NCBI RefSeq assembly: GCF_018448905.1 | Contig: NZ_RCWA01000003.1 | Location: forward strand, 154,708 to 218,707 | From: Photorhabdus heterorhabditis | GTDB taxonomy: Bacteria; Pseudomonadota; Gammaproteobacteria; Enterobacterales; Enterobacteriaceae | Direction of reading: 5' to 3' | DNA: 64,000 nt | Shown: positions 49,802 to 60,047 of the stretch, piece after piece | How the letters are laid out: each line of letters starts with the position of its first letter | How positions within the stretch are numbered: position 1 is the first letter of the stretch | Position numbers and translations under genes: made by a program | The notes under the pieces: generated by a model | Seen by the model: the letters and a program-made list of their open reading frames with translations, nothing else | What the model was told of the DNA's origin: nothing | The model's database searches: none

Positions 49802-52462
49802 ATGACTGTAACTAATGCTACTGAACTGAATGAAATGGTTGCCAGAGTAAAAAAAGCGCAACGTGAATTTGCTAACTTCTCTCAAGAACAAGTTGACAAA
49901 ATCTTCCGAGCTGCCGCTCTTGCGGCAGCCGATGCACGTATTCCTTTAGCAAAATTAGCCGTGACAGAATCGGGTATGGGTATTGTCGAAGACAAAGTCA
50001 TCAAAAATCACTTTGCCTCCGAATACATCTATAACGCATATAAAGATGATAAAACTTGTGGCATTTTGTCCGAAGACCAAACATTCGGCACTATCACTAT
50101 TGCTGAACCTATAGGCTTAATTTGCGGCATCGTGCCAACCACTAACCCAACATCTACAGCTATTTTTAAGGCGCTAATCAGCCTGAAAACCCGTAACGGT
50201 ATTATTTTCTCACCACACCCACGAGCTAAAAAAGCAACCAACAAAGCCGCTGAATTGGTCCTACGTGCTGCAATTGAGGCTGGCGCACCTGAAGATATTA
50301 TTGGCTGGATTGATGAACCCTCTGTTGAACTTTCTAATGCGTTGATGCACCACCAGGATATCAACCTGATCCTCGCTACCGGTGGCCCAGGTATGGTAAA
50401 AGCGGCATACAGCTCAGGTAAACCCGCAATCGGCGTTGGGGCGGGTAACACCCCCGTCGTCATTGATGAATCAGCTGATATTAAACGTGCCGTTGCATCT
50501 ATTCTGATGTCCAAAACGTTTGACAACGGCGTTATCTGCGCTTCAGAACAGTCCGTTATCGTAGTGGATTCTGTTTACGAACAGGTACGTGAACGATTCT
50601 TTACTCACGGCGGTTATTTGTTACAAGGCAAAGAGCTGCAAGCTGTTCAGGATATTATCCTGAAAAACGGTAACCTGAACGCAGCAATTGTTGGTCAGCC
50701 TGCAACTAAAATTGCCAAAATGGCAGGCATCAATGTTCCTGAAAAAACCAAAATACTCATTGGGGAAGTCAGCCAGATTGATGAAACTGAACCTTTTGCT
50801 CACGAAAAACTGTCTCCACTGCTCGCTATGTACCATGCAAGCAGTTTTGAAGATGCGGTAGAAAAAGCAGAAAAACTGGTTGAAATGGGCGGTATTGGTC
50901 ACACCTCCTGCCTGTATACCGATCAAGATAATCAAGCAGCAAGAGTCAAGTACTTTGGCGACAAAATGAAAACAGCACGCATCCTGGTGAATACACCCGC
51001 ATCTCAAGGTGGTATCGGTGATCTTTACAACTTCAAACTTGCTCCATCTCTAACACTAGGTTGCGGTTCCTGGGGAGGAAATTCCATCTCCGAAAATGTG
51101 GGGCCAAAACATCTCATCAACACCAAAACCGTGGCGAAGAGAGCAGAAAATATGTTATGGCATAAACTTCCAAAATCAATTTACTTCCGTCGGGGTTCCC
51201 TACCTGTCGCATTAGGGGAAGTGGCAACCGATGGTGCAAAACGGGCCTTTATCGTAACAGACCGTTTCTTATTCAATCATGGTTATGCTGATCAAGTCAC
51301 TGATGTGCTGAAATCCCACGGGATAGAAACAGAAGTTTTCTTTGAAGTTGAAGCTGACCCGACATTGAGCATCGTTCGTAAAGGTGCTGAACAAATGCAT
51401 TCATTCAAACCAGATATCATTGTTGCACTAGGGGGGGGTTCTCCAATGGATGCCGCCAAAATTATGTGGGTAATGTATGAACACCCTGAAACGCATTTCG
51501 AAGAATTAGCCCTGCGATTTATGGATATCCGTAAACGCATCTACAAATTCCCGAAAATGGGCATTAAAGCTAAAATGGTAGCAATTACCACAACTTCCGG
51601 CACAGGCTCTGAAGTGACACCATTTGCCGTTGTCACTGATGATACCACCGGTCAAAAATATCCATTGGCTGACTATGCCCTGACTCCAGATATGGCTATC
51701 GTTGATGCTAATCTGGTAATGGATTTACCAAAATCACTGTGTGCTTTTGGTGGCTTGGATGCTATCACCCATTCTCTAGAAGCTTATGTATCTGTGCTGG
51801 CAAACGAATACTCTGACGGACAAGCACTTCAAGCACTAAAACTACTAAAAGAATTCCTTCCAGCCAGCTATCACGAAGGTGCAACTAATCCTATTGCCCG
51901 TGAACGGGTTCATAATGCTGCAACCATTGCTGGCATTGCATTTGCTAACGCCTTTCTGGGCGTATGTCACTCTATGGCACACAAACTGGGTTCTGAGTTC
52001 CATATCCCGCACGGCCTTGCTAACGCATTGCTGATTTGTAATGTTATCCGTTATAACGCTAACGATAACCCAACTAAACAGACTGCATTCAGCCAATATG
52101 ACCGTCCACAGGCACGCCGTCGTTATGCTGAAATTGCAGATCATCTTGGCTTATCTGCTACCGGGGACCGTACCGCAACAAAAATTGAAAAACTGCTAGC
52201 ATGGCTGGAAGAGATGAAATCTGAACTGGGTATCCCAACCTCTATCCGCGCCGCCGGTATTCAGGAAGCGGACTTTTTAGTAAAAATTGATAAATTGTCT
52301 GAAGATGCTTTCGATGACCAATGCACTGGCGCGAATCCTCGCTATCCTCTGATTTCTGAGCTGAAACAACTCTTGTTGGATTCATACTATGGACGTGAAT
52401 TCACAGAAACAACTGTCACACAGGAAACAACAGAGCCAGCACAAAACCCGGGCAAAAACTAA
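49802..52462 (+). CDS. adhE: Bifunctional aldehyde-alcohol dehydrogenase
   Basis: AdhE reduces acetyl-CoA to acetaldehyde and then ethanol during fermentation, and forms spirosomes. It is 886 aa (891 in E. coli). The N-terminal CoA-acylating ALDH has its catalytic Cys in DNGVICASEQSVIV (about residue 246). The linker precedes an iron-type ADH: ALGGGSPMDAAKIMWVMYEHP, ITTTSGTGSEVTPFAV, and the metal ligands in HSMAHKLGSEFHIPHGLANA. A GGAGT-type site precedes the ATG. Confidence 0.98.
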   Translation: MTVTNATELNEMVARVKKAQREFANFSQEQVDKIFRAAALAAADARIPLAKLAVTESGMGIVEDKVIKNHFASEYIYNAYKDDKTCGILSEDQTFGTITIAEPIGLICGIVPTTNPTSTAIFKALISLKTRNGIIFSPHPRAKKATNKAAELVLRAAIEAGAPEDIIGWIDEPSVELSNALMHHQDINLILATGGPGMVKAAYSSGKPAIGVGAGNTPVVIDESADIKRAVASILMSKTFDNGVICASEQSVIVVDSVYEQVRERFFTHGGYLLQGKELQAVQDIILKNGNLNAAIVGQPATKIAKMAGINVPEKTKILIGEVSQIDETEPFAHEKLSPLLAMYHASSFEDAVEKAEKLVEMGGIGHTSCLYTDQDNQAARVKYFGDKMKTARILVNTPASQGGIGDLYNFKLAPSLTLGCGSWGGNSISENVGPKHLINTKTVAKRAENMLWHKLPKSIYFRRGSLPVALGEVATDGAKRAFIVTDRFLFNHGYADQVTDVLKSHGIETEVFFEVEADPTLSIVRKGAEQMHSFKPDIIVALGGGSPMDAAKIMWVMYEHPETHFEELALRFMDIRKRIYKFPKMGIKAKMVAITTTSGTGSEVTPFAVVTDDTTGQKYPLADYALTPDMAIVDANLVMDLPKSLCAFGGLDAITHSLEAYVSVLANEYSDGQALQALKLLKEFLPASYHEGATNPIARERVHNAATIAGIAFANAFLGVCHSMAHKLGSEFHIPHGLANALLICNVIRYNANDNPTKQTAFSQYDRPQARRRYAEIADHLGLSATGDRTATKIEKLLAWLEEMKSELGIPTSIRAAGIQEADFLVKIDKLSEDAFDDQCTGANPRYPLISELKQLLLDSYYGREFTETTVTQETTEPAQNPGKN

Positions 52463-52484
52463 CCATCAACTAACTTAATATCAC

Positions 52485-52513
52485 TTAAAGGGTGCTGATA
52501 TCAGTACCCTTTA
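52485..52513 (+). terminator. Putative adhE terminator
   Basis: TTAAAGGGT / ACCCTTTAA stem with a GCTGATATCAG loop, 22 bp after the stop. It has no strong T run. Confidence 0.5.
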
Positions 52514-52584
52514 ACTCATGCCATAAAAACGCCGACTCAATCCTAATAAGCCCTCAAACGTCCTCTGGAAGCTTTAAAAAATTA

Positions 52585-53193
52585 TTAACTACCGCTGTAT
52601 TTTCGTTTTTCCTTAGCTTCATTGATAACATCCGTATAGTGTTTGCGGCAAACAGACACATATTTTTCATTACCCCCGATATCAATCTGCTTACCATCAT
52701 AAATGGCCACACCTTCACTATCAAAACGTAATACACGGCTTGCTTTACGTCCACAATGGCAAATAGTTTTCAGCTCAACCAACTTATCAGCCCATGCCAA
52801 AAGATATTGGCTACCGCTAAAAAGCTCCCCTCTAAAATCAGTTCTCAACCCATAACATAGGGCAGGAATATCATCGTAGTCAGTCACTTTACACAGCTGT
52901 TCAACCTGTTCTTTTGTAAGAAACTGACATTCATCAATCAACACACAATGCACTTTCTCCCGCTTATTTTCATTTCTGATCAACTCACCTATATCCGTCT
53001 GTTGGCTAAACAGGAGTGCACCAGCGGATAATCCAATCCGAGAACTGACTTTTCCTTTTCCAAACCGAGTGTCAATTTCTGCGGTAAAAATCAGCGTCCT
53101 CATCCCCCTCTCATTATAGTTATATGAAGACTGCAACAGAGATGTCGATTTTCCAGCGTTCATTACAGAGTAATAAAAATAAAGTTGAGCCAT
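52585..53193 (-). CDS. tdk: Thymidine kinase
   Basis: 202-aa type II thymidine kinase of the salvage pathway. P-loop [20 protein letters not shown] (about residues 7-26), [19 protein letters not shown] (Walker B and catalytic Glu), the lasso region [15 protein letters not shown], and zinc cysteines in CHCGRKA and VCRKHY. It lies between adhE and hns as in E. coli. Confidence 0.97.
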   Translation of the reverse strand: MAQLYFYYSVMNAGKSTSLLQSSYNYNERGMRTLIFTAEIDTRFGKGKVSSRIGLSAGALLFSQQTDIGELIRNENKREKVHCVLIDECQFLTKEQVEQLCKVTDYDDIPALCYGLRTDFRGELFSGSQYLLAWADKLVELKTICHCGRKASRVLRFDSEGVAIYDGKQIDIGGNEKYVSVCRKHYTDVINEAKEKRKYSGS

Positions 53194-53834
53194 AGGCCCT
53201 ACCCCTTAACAAAATTTATAAAGCCATATAGTCAGATGAGTTTACCATAAACTTTAGTAGTGATTATCCATCTCAGTAAGCTACATCCGTTGATATCGTA
53301 AAATATTTAGCTTAGTGATGTCTTAATCATTCATGATCATTATTACATCACATGGGCAATTAAGACTCATCTGCGTGGCAAATGCTCATGTTTAAATTAA
53401 GCAAATGAAAGATTGATTGATTTGTTGCATATTGTATGCAAATTAATAAACTGCGTGATTTACTGTCAGAAAATGACAACAGAAAATCAAGGATAACTCA
53501 TGGATTAGTCATAAGTTTTTTTAAACTTAGTATTATTCTTCCTTAACTGGTATGATAAGAAACAGTTAAAATTACTTACCGATTTAGTATATAGATGGTT
53601 TATAAATTAGAGAGATAATCATGTACCCTCTTAAAGGTACTTTGAACATGTTATTGGTGAATGACAATCAAAATAGCTGTATAAAAAGCGCTATATAACT
53701 TTTGTAAAGAAATTACGTTTAAAAAAAAGAGTCATTTTATCGGAATATGAGAAATTGACTATTGCAGAAAATAAAATAGCATTCTATTATTATATCCACA
53801 TCAGCCATCATCATTATAATTTGAGACCAGGACA
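53194..53834. other. tdk-hns intergenic region
   Basis: 641 bp, very AT-rich, between divergent tdk and hns. It holds both promoters, and such curved AT-rich DNA fits H-NS autoregulation (inference). No ORF is supported. One exact dyad at 53425 is listed separately. Confidence 0.5.
53425..53441. promoter_or_regulatory. Perfect 7-3-7 dyad in the tdk-hns region
   Basis: TTGCATA TTG TATGCAA is a perfect inverted repeat with a 3-bp centre, 230 bp from tdk and about 390 bp from hns. It has the form of a dimeric regulator site; no regulator is proposed. Confidence 0.35.
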
Positions 53835-54239
53835 ATGAGCGATTTAAAAACCTTAAATAACATCCGTACTTTACGAGCTCAGGCAAGAGAATGTGACCTT
53901 GAGTTCTTAGAAGAAATACTAGAAAAACTGACCGTCGTTGTTGAAGAACGCCGTGAAGAAGAAAGTCTGGTACAAGCGGAATTAGAAGAACGCACACGTA
54001 AATTGGAAGAAGTTCGTAAAATGATTCTTGAACAAGGAATTGATCCAAGCGAATTGCTCCAAACAATGAGTACTGGCAAATCTGCTGGTAAAACAAAACG
54101 TGCTGCACGTCCAGCTAAATATCAATATGTTGATACAAACGGTGAAACTAAAACCTGGACTGGCCAGGGACGTACACCAGCTGTTATCAAAAAAGCAATT
54201 GAAGAGGAAGGTAAAACTCTGGAAAGCTTCTTGCTGTAA
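53835..54239 (+). CDS. hns: Nucleoid-associated protein H-NS
   Basis: 134-aa xenogeneic silencer that binds AT-rich, horizontally acquired DNA. The N-terminal oligomerisation helices (about 1-65) contain [20 protein letters not shown] and a Glu/Arg-rich coiled coil. A flexible Lys/Ala-rich linker follows, then the DNA-binding domain with [24 protein letters not shown]; the QGR AT-hook-like loop is intact. It is followed by a strong terminator. Confidence 0.97.
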   Translation: MSDLKTLNNIRTLRAQARECDLEFLEEILEKLTVVVEERREEESLVQAELEERTRKLEEVRKMILEQGIDPSELLQTMSTGKSAGKTKRAARPAKYQYVDTNGETKTWTGQGRTPAVIKKAIEEEGKTLESFLL

Positions 54240-54265
54240 CTTGTTGTTTTTGAATTGATTTAATT

Positions 54266-54302
54266 AAAAACACCCTTTCAAAATAGAAGGGTGTTTTTAT
54301 TA
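54266..54302 (+). terminator. hns terminator
   Basis: AAAAACACCCTT / AAGGGTGTTTTT-type hairpin with T run, 27 bp after the stop. Confidence 0.85.
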
Positions 54303-54510
54303 TTTAAATTGTTTAAATAACAAAAGAATTAACAGCTATCATATCAATTTGTTTGAGTATCATTGACAAGGATTTAATCAAGTTGTGCGTTTTTGTATCA
54401 TTCTTTTGTGATAAAGCAGAGCTAGTTGTAACCTAGCTAATGCCAAGGCAAATAATAATCAAACAGACACAACTATTTACTTCTTTTGGTAACTGTCGTT
54501 GATCCAATAG

Positions 54511-54535
54511 AAAAGGAGCCAACTGGCTCCTTTTC
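54511..54535 (-). terminator. Terminator of the UDP-sugar gene block
   Basis: AAAAGGAGCCA / TGGCTCCTTTT hairpin immediately downstream of the epimerase stop on the minus strand. Confidence 0.8.
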
Positions 54536-54536
54536 C

Positions 54537-55550
54537 TTATTTAGATTTATGATAAAAACTCAAATACCACTCTACGAACTGCTTCACACCATGCCTGACC
54601 GAAGTATTGGGTGCAAATCCTATTCTTTGAAAAATGTCACTGGAATCGGCACAGGTCGATAGAACATCACCATCTTGCATAGGCATAAAATTTTTCTTGG
54701 CCTGAATGCCTAATGACTCTTCTATCGCTTCAATAAAATCACCTAATCTAGTTGGTTGACCATTACCAATATTATAAATACAGTAAGGAGCAGAACTGGT
54801 AGATATTTGCCCATCCTCAACCACCCAGCTCTCATTTGGCACAGGAATGATGTCTTGTAATCTGATTATTGATTCAACGATATCATCTATATAAGTAAAA
54901 TCTCTAACCATATTGCCGTGGTTATACACATCAATAGGATGCCCTGATAACATAGCCTTAGTGAACTTAAATAAAGCCATATCAGGACGCCCCCATGGGC
55001 CATATACGGTGAAAAAACGCAAACCTGTCGTTGGCAACTGATAAAGATGAGAATAACTGTGAGACATTAATTCATCTGATTTTTTAGTTGCCGCATATAA
55101 CGAAATTGGATGATCAACAGAATCGTTTGTAGAAAACGGTTGCTTTCTATTTAGCCCGTAAACTGAACTGGAAGAGGAATATAATAAATGCTCAACATTA
55201 TTATGACGACAAGCTTCCAGTATATTGATATGCCCTATTATATTCGAATCAATGTAAGCCATTGGATTCTGCAATGAATAGCGAACACCAGCCTGAGCCC
55301 CCAGATGGATAACCCGCTGAAATTGATGTCGCTCAAAAAGATCGGGAATAGCTATTCTGTCAGCTAAATCCAGTTTTTCAAATTTAAAACCTGGCTTGCC
55401 AAGTAATAGGTCTAACCGTGCCTGCTTGAGATTCACATCATAATAGTCATTAAGGTTGTCGATACCTACAACCTCATACCCCATTTGCAATAACCGCTGA
55501 CTCACATGGAAACCAATAAAACCAGCAGCACCTGTCACTAAGAGTTTCAT
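54537..55550 (-). CDS. UDP-glucuronate 4-epimerase-type NAD-dependent epimerase
   Basis: 337-aa extended SDR. Rossmann motif TGAAGFIGFHVSQRLL (about residues 7-22), GIDNLNDYYDVNLKQARLD (typical of UDP-uronate epimerases), SSSSVYG (about 125), and YxxxK in LYAATKKSDELM. The likely reaction is UDP-glucuronate to UDP-galacturonate. It lies 8 bp from the ugd stop and follows ugd and galU on the same strand, which would give UTP + Glc-1-P to UDP-Glc to UDP-GlcA to UDP-GalA for LPS or capsule. Confidence 0.9.
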   Translation of the reverse strand: MKLLVTGAAGFIGFHVSQRLLQMGYEVVGIDNLNDYYDVNLKQARLDLLLGKPGFKFEKLDLADRIAIPDLFERHQFQRVIHLGAQAGVRYSLQNPMAYIDSNIIGHINILEACRHNNVEHLLYSSSSSVYGLNRKQPFSTNDSVDHPISLYAATKKSDELMSHSYSHLYQLPTTGLRFFTVYGPWGRPDMALFKFTKAMLSGHPIDVYNHGNMVRDFTYIDDIVESIIRLQDIIPVPNESWVVEDGQISTSSAPYCIYNIGNGQPTRLGDFIEAIEESLGIQAKKNFMPMQDGDVLSTCADSSDIFQRIGFAPNTSVRHGVKQFVEWYLSFYHKSK

Positions 55551-55558
55551 CGTATTAC

Positions 55559-56902
55559 TCAGATAACTGGGTTAATGGATGCACCACGACCAATCCCATA
55601 ATAAATAAAACCTCGGGATTGCAGGCGTTCAGGATCATAGAGATTCCGGCCATCAAAGATAACCGGGGTCTTAAGAGACTCTTTGATGACATCAAAATCC
55701 GGTGCACGGAAACTTTGCCATTCAGTACAAATAATCAGGGCATCCGCTCCCTTAAGAGCCGCCTCTTTAGTACCCATTAATGACAAATCATCACGTTGAC
55801 CATAAATACGTTGGGCTTCCTGCATAGCTTCAGGATCGTAAGCCTGTATTTTTGCACCGCCCTGCCACAATGTTTCCATCAAAACACGACTTGATGCTTC
55901 ACGCATATCATCGGTATTCGGTTTGAACGCTAATCCCCAAACAGCAAATGTCTTACCGGATAAATCTTCACCAAAGTGACGTTTTACAAAAGAAGGTAAT
56001 TTACTCTTTTGCTGTTCATTCACTTGTTCTACCGCATGAAGAATTTTAGGCTGATAACCAATTTGCTCCGCAGTACGAATTAACGCCTGTACATCTTTCG
56101 GGAAACAGGAGCCACCATAACCACAACCCGGATAAATAAAATGATAACCAATACGAGAATCAGAACCAATTCCTTGACGAACATGTTCAATATCAGCTCC
56201 CAGCATTTCAGCTAAGTTAGAGATCTCATTCATAAAGCTGATTTTTGTTGCCAACATACAGTTTGCGGCATATTTCGTCAGTTCTGCGCTGCGGATATCC
56301 ATCACAATCATACGATCATGATTACGGTTAAATGGTTCATACAATTCACGCACCAGATCAATGACTCTTTCGTTATCACACCCAATAATGATTCGCTCAG
56401 GACGCATACAATCTGCAATAGCGGCCCCTTCTTTCAGGAATTCTGGATTAGAAACCACATCAAATGGAATATCAAGATTGCGCTGACGCAGACTCTCATT
56501 GACAACAGCATTAACTTTATCGGCGGTACCAACAGGAACCGTGGATTTATCGATAATAACTTTATAACTCTCCATGTACTCCGCTATAGTACGGGCAACA
56601 GCGGTTACATATTTCAAATCTGCTGAACCATCTTCATCAGGAGGCGTTCCTACAGCAATAAACTGTAATTTACCGTGTGCAACACCGGCCTTTGCATCTG
56701 TACTAAAATTCAGACGGCCTTCTTCATAATTCTTCTTAACCAGCGGTGCCAAGCCAGGTTCAAAAATAGGGATCTGACCATTTTTCAAGTTTTCAACTTT
56801 ATTTGCATCTACATCAATACAAAGTACATCATGCCCTACTTCAGCTAAAACCGTAGCCTGCACCAAGCCAACATAACCAATACCAAATACCGTAACTTTC
56901 AT
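55559..56902 (-). CDS. ugd: UDP-glucose 6-dehydrogenase
   Basis: The start at 56902 ([21 protein letters not shown]) fits the family and has a purine-rich site upstream; the frame is open to 56923. The 447-aa enzyme oxidises UDP-glucose to UDP-glucuronate. NAD motif GIGYVGL (residues 7-13), [11 protein letters not shown], the catalytic Cys in [17 protein letters not shown] (about 260), and the C-terminal [20 protein letters not shown]-GlcA also feeds L-Ara4N modification of lipid A. Confidence 0.96.
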   Translation of the reverse strand: MKVTVFGIGYVGLVQATVLAEVGHDVLCIDVDANKVENLKNGQIPIFEPGLAPLVKKNYEEGRLNFSTDAKAGVAHGKLQFIAVGTPPDEDGSADLKYVTAVARTIAEYMESYKVIIDKSTVPVGTADKVNAVVNESLRQRNLDIPFDVVSNPEFLKEGAAIADCMRPERIIIGCDNERVIDLVRELYEPFNRNHDRMIVMDIRSAELTKYAANCMLATKISFMNEISNLAEMLGADIEHVRQGIGSDSRIGYHFIYPGCGYGGSCFPKDVQALIRTAEQIGYQPKILHAVEQVNEQQKSKLPSFVKRHFGEDLSGKTFAVWGLAFKPNTDDMREASSRVLMETLWQGGAKIQAYDPEAMQEAQRIYGQRDDLSLMGTKEAALKGADALIICTEWQSFRAPDFDVIKESLKTPVIFDGRNLYDPERLQSRGFIYYGIGRGASINPVI

Positions 56903-56925
56903 ATGATACCTAAATTTCCGCAAAA

Positions 56926-57849
56926 TTATTCTTTAGTCTGATTCTGTAAAGCCACTAGCCCTAACCAATCAGTAAACTCTTTGCCTAACTCATAGTGTTT
57001 CATACCATACCGAACAAACGCCTGCATATATCCAAGCTTATTGCCACAATCATGGCTTAAACCCTGCAAGTGGTATGCTTCCACGGGTTCCTCTTCCATT
57101 AACATAGCAATCGCATCGGTAAGTTGAATTTCATCGCCGGCCCCTGGTGCTGTTTTTGCCAATAACGGCCAAATTCTTTCAGACAGCACATAACGGCCAA
57201 CAATAGAAAGGTTTGATGGTGCTTCTTCCGGTTTAGGTTTTTCAACTACACGTTTGATTGGCTTACTATCACCTGGTTGAAGACTTGCTCCCTGGCAATC
57301 AACAACACCATAACTGGAAACTTCTTCATGAGGCACAGGCTCTACTAATATCTGGCTGGCACCGGTTTCATTATAACGAGCCAACATCTCACTCAGATTA
57401 TATTTAGTTAGGTCTGTACTATACTCGTCAAGAATAACGTCAGGGAGTATCACAGCAAAAGGTTCATCACCAATTAAAGGCTTCGCACATAACACAGCAT
57501 GTCCTAACCCTTTAGCAATTCCCTGCCGGGTTTGCATAATAGTGACATGGCTTGGGCAAATAGACTGAACTTCATCCAATAACTGACGTTTCACCCTTTT
57601 TTCAAGGATCGCTTCCAGCTCAAAACTGGTATCAAAATGGTTTTCGATTGAATTTTTCGATGAATGAGTAACCAAGATAATTTCATTAATGCCAGCGGCA
57701 ATACACTCATTAACAACGTACTGAATAAGGGGCTTATCCACTAAAGGTAGCATCTCTTTAGGAATCGCTTTCGTGGCGGGTAACATTCTGGTTCCTAATC
57801 CCGCGACGGGAATAACGGCTTTCTTAACTACTTTGTTTACTGATGGCAT
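56926..57849 (-). CDS. galU: UTP-glucose-1-phosphate uridylyltransferase
   Basis: 307-aa enzyme that makes UDP-glucose. The nucleotide-binding motif is [24 protein letters not shown] (about residues 11-34), then [39 protein letters not shown] and the [12 protein letters not shown] segment. An AGGAGATAA site lies upstream. First gene of the three-gene sugar-nucleotide block. It lies between hns and rssB as in E. coli. Confidence 0.97.
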   Translation of the reverse strand: MPSVNKVVKKAVIPVAGLGTRMLPATKAIPKEMLPLVDKPLIQYVVNECIAAGINEIILVTHSSKNSIENHFDTSFELEAILEKRVKRQLLDEVQSICPSHVTIMQTRQGIAKGLGHAVLCAKPLIGDEPFAVILPDVILDEYSTDLTKYNLSEMLARYNETGASQILVEPVPHEEVSSYGVVDCQGASLQPGDSKPIKRVVEKPKPEEAPSNLSIVGRYVLSERIWPLLAKTAPGAGDEIQLTDAIAMLMEEEPVEAYHLQGLSHDCGNKLGYMQAFVRYGMKHYELGKEFTDWLGLVALQNQTKE

Positions 57850-57954
57850 TAATCTTATCTCCTGCTGTTTTTGGTTGAAACAAATCCGTCTTCAACTCAA
57901 AATCAGTGCTAACTCTTTCAGAACCTATTCCAATAAAGCATTATTATCTCTCAC

Positions 57955-58082
57955 ATATACCTGTTACCTTTCAAGTTGCCTCTTTGTTGGCTGCACTCAC
58001 TCACCCCAGTCACAGAGTTATCTATGCTCCTGGGGATTCGCTCCCTTGCCGTCGCGATGCATCTTGAAATCTATTGGGTATA
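57955..58082. repeat. ERIC repeat, full length
   Basis: It runs from TATACCTGTTACCTTTCAAG to CATCTTGAAATCTATTGGGTATA, with both arms of the central hairpin (CCCCAGTCACAGAG / TATGCTCCTGGGG). It lies in the 490-bp galU-rssB intergenic region, where nothing else is recognised. Confidence 0.92.
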
Positions 58083-58340
58083 GTACGCCGCTTCACTCGC
58101 TCTTTTTGGACTAGATTAAGCACGTCCAAAAGCCAGTGCTTTTATCTAAGCACTAGCAAATCCACTTTTTACTACAAAGAACAGCCAATAAATATAGCCT
58201 AATGAGATAGGTTCCAGACGTAATGGGCTGAGTATACCAGCTAATTCTATCCGATAAACAGCACCGTAATGTTTAATTACATCACCGTGACTTGATGTTT
58301 AATATCTGCTTTTTTAAGCAAAATGTCACTCTGGTAATAT

Positions 58341-59366
58341 TCATCTGGAACACATTGAAGAAAGCATCAATTTTATTTGACTATCTGTATTCCAAATCCG
58401 GCATTGCCATTCAGCACTATGAGAACAAACTTGGTTCGAACAAATCGTTCGCAATGTTCCAAGCGGAACACCACTATCTAATTGAATTTGGCGATTACCC
58501 GATTTAATACTGGCATGTAACCCCGCAGAAGTAAGCAAAACCGTTTTATTAACGGTATGATAATACCCGAGCAACAGTGGAAATTGCCCTTGTAGCCCTG
58601 CATTCTCCAACAAGTTATTAATCCTGTTCAAAATACCTGCCATGCTGGGTAAACGCCGAGAATGATGGATGATATGTTCTTGTAATAAGCTATTAAATAC
58701 AACTCTTAGTAATAATGCTGAAATCACACCATACTCTTTTGAACGGCTAATATCCAGACAATAAAAAGCTAATTCATTATCAGACAATGCAGCCATATCG
58801 AGAATTAACCCTGGTTTATCAATCATATTTAATTTTCGGTAATTGACCCTACAGTGAGCAATCACCTGTGAAACCGGGGGTTGCAACTGCTTAAGCATAT
58901 TTAATGCTTCATCTGAATTATGTTTTAACGTTAACCAATCTTTATTCAAATTATTCTGCTCAATCGCACCGGACATAAAGACCGCAGGATGCAAATAGGC
59001 CAACACAGCCTTTTTGATCTCATTGAGATCTGAAACGGGTTTTAATAAAACATCTTTTGCACCTAAACGAAGTACTTCATCAACTTCTGCCATCTTGTTG
59101 GTTGCTGAAATAATAATAACTGGAATACTCACACCCTCATTAGTCAATTTGGCAACAAATTCAATACCATTCATAACCGGCATATCTAAATCACATAAAA
59201 TAAGTTCAATATGCGCTTCGCTTCCCAGCATCTGTAATGCAACAGCACCATTAGATGCAACCAACACCCTAGCACCCAACGTTCGCAAATACCCTGCCAG
59301 CAAAGAACTAAAAACAGGTTCATCCTCTACAATCAAAATTTCTTTGCCTGCCAGTGCTTTTTCCAT
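58341..59366 (-). CDS. rssB: RpoS-degradation adaptor RssB
   Basis: 341-aa response regulator that delivers sigma-S to ClpXP. The receiver domain (1-120) has EILIVEDEPVFSSLLAGYLR, the phospho-acceptor Asp in LILCDLDMPVMNGIEF (about residue 58), IISATN and the Lys in DVLLKPVSDLNEI. The C-terminal half resembles a degenerate PP2C phosphatase domain, as in E. coli RssB (337 aa). Its place between galU and ychJ/purU supports the name. Confidence 0.9.
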   Translation of the reverse strand: MEKALAGKEILIVEDEPVFSSLLAGYLRTLGARVLVASNGAVALQMLGSEAHIELILCDLDMPVMNGIEFVAKLTNEGVSIPVIIISATNKMAEVDEVLRLGAKDVLLKPVSDLNEIKKAVLAYLHPAVFMSGAIEQNNLNKDWLTLKHNSDEALNMLKQLQPPVSQVIAHCRVNYRKLNMIDKPGLILDMAALSDNELAFYCLDISRSKEYGVISALLLRVVFNSLLQEHIIHHSRRLPSMAGILNRINNLLENAGLQGQFPLLLGYYHTVNKTVLLTSAGLHASIKSGNRQIQLDSGVPLGTLRTICSNQVCSHSAEWQCRIWNTDSQIKLMLSSMCSR

Positions 59367-59524
59367 AAACGCGCTCCCTTACCTTAATATTGCGACTTTC
59401 ACCTTTATCTTAGGTACTATCAATCATATTAGTTCAATTGAGTGACTATCATTTGTTCTCTTACGTTTCTTTGCAATAGAAAACGCATAAAATGGTATTT
59501 CACCCTTAAAAAATTGGAGTTATT

Positions 59525-59986
59525 TTGACAGAATTATGTCCTTGTGGTAGTGCAATAACTTTTGCAGATTGTTGTTCTCCTTATCTGCAAAACATAAAAT
59601 TTGCTGCCAACGCTGAATCATTAATGCGTTCCAGATACAGTGCTTATGTAAAACACAATGTCGATTATCTTATTACCAGTTGGCATCCTGACTGTCAGGC
59701 TGAAAAGTGGCGTTTAGATATAGAACAAAGTTTTATTGCAACTCAATGGATCGGGTTAAATGTAATCGCGACTGAAAAAGGCAAAGACGACAACGAAGCC
59801 TATGTTGAATTTTCAGCTTGCTTTCTTGATCAGAAAGCTCAAGATAAACAACTTATCCATGAACGCTCACGTTTTCTTCGTATAGATCGGCGTTGGTACT
59901 ATATTGATGGTGTAAAGCCTCAAACTGGCCGTAATAATCCTTGCCCATGCGGTTCGGGTAAAAAATACAAAAAATGTTGTGGTTAA
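59525..59986 (+). CDS. ychJ: SEC-C motif protein YchJ
   Basis: 153 aa, UPF0225. The start is TTG at 59525, with GGAG 7 bp upstream; no in-frame ATG fits the family N-terminus ([16 protein letters not shown]). There are two zinc-binding SEC-C-type motifs: CPCGS...CC at the N-terminus and [16 protein letters not shown] at the C-terminus. The centre has [18 protein letters not shown] and [14 protein letters not shown]. Function unknown. It lies upstream of purU as in E. coli. Confidence 0.93.
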   Translation: MTELCPCGSAITFADCCSPYLQNIKFAANAESLMRSRYSAYVKHNVDYLITSWHPDCQAEKWRLDIEQSFIATQWIGLNVIATEKGKDDNEAYVEFSACFLDQKAQDKQLIHERSRFLRIDRRWYYIDGVKPQTGRNNPCPCGSGKKYKKCCG

Positions 59987-60047
59987 AAACCACAGACAAA
60001 AACCAGATAAACAAGAAACGAAAAAGATTTAAGGAATCATCTCATTC

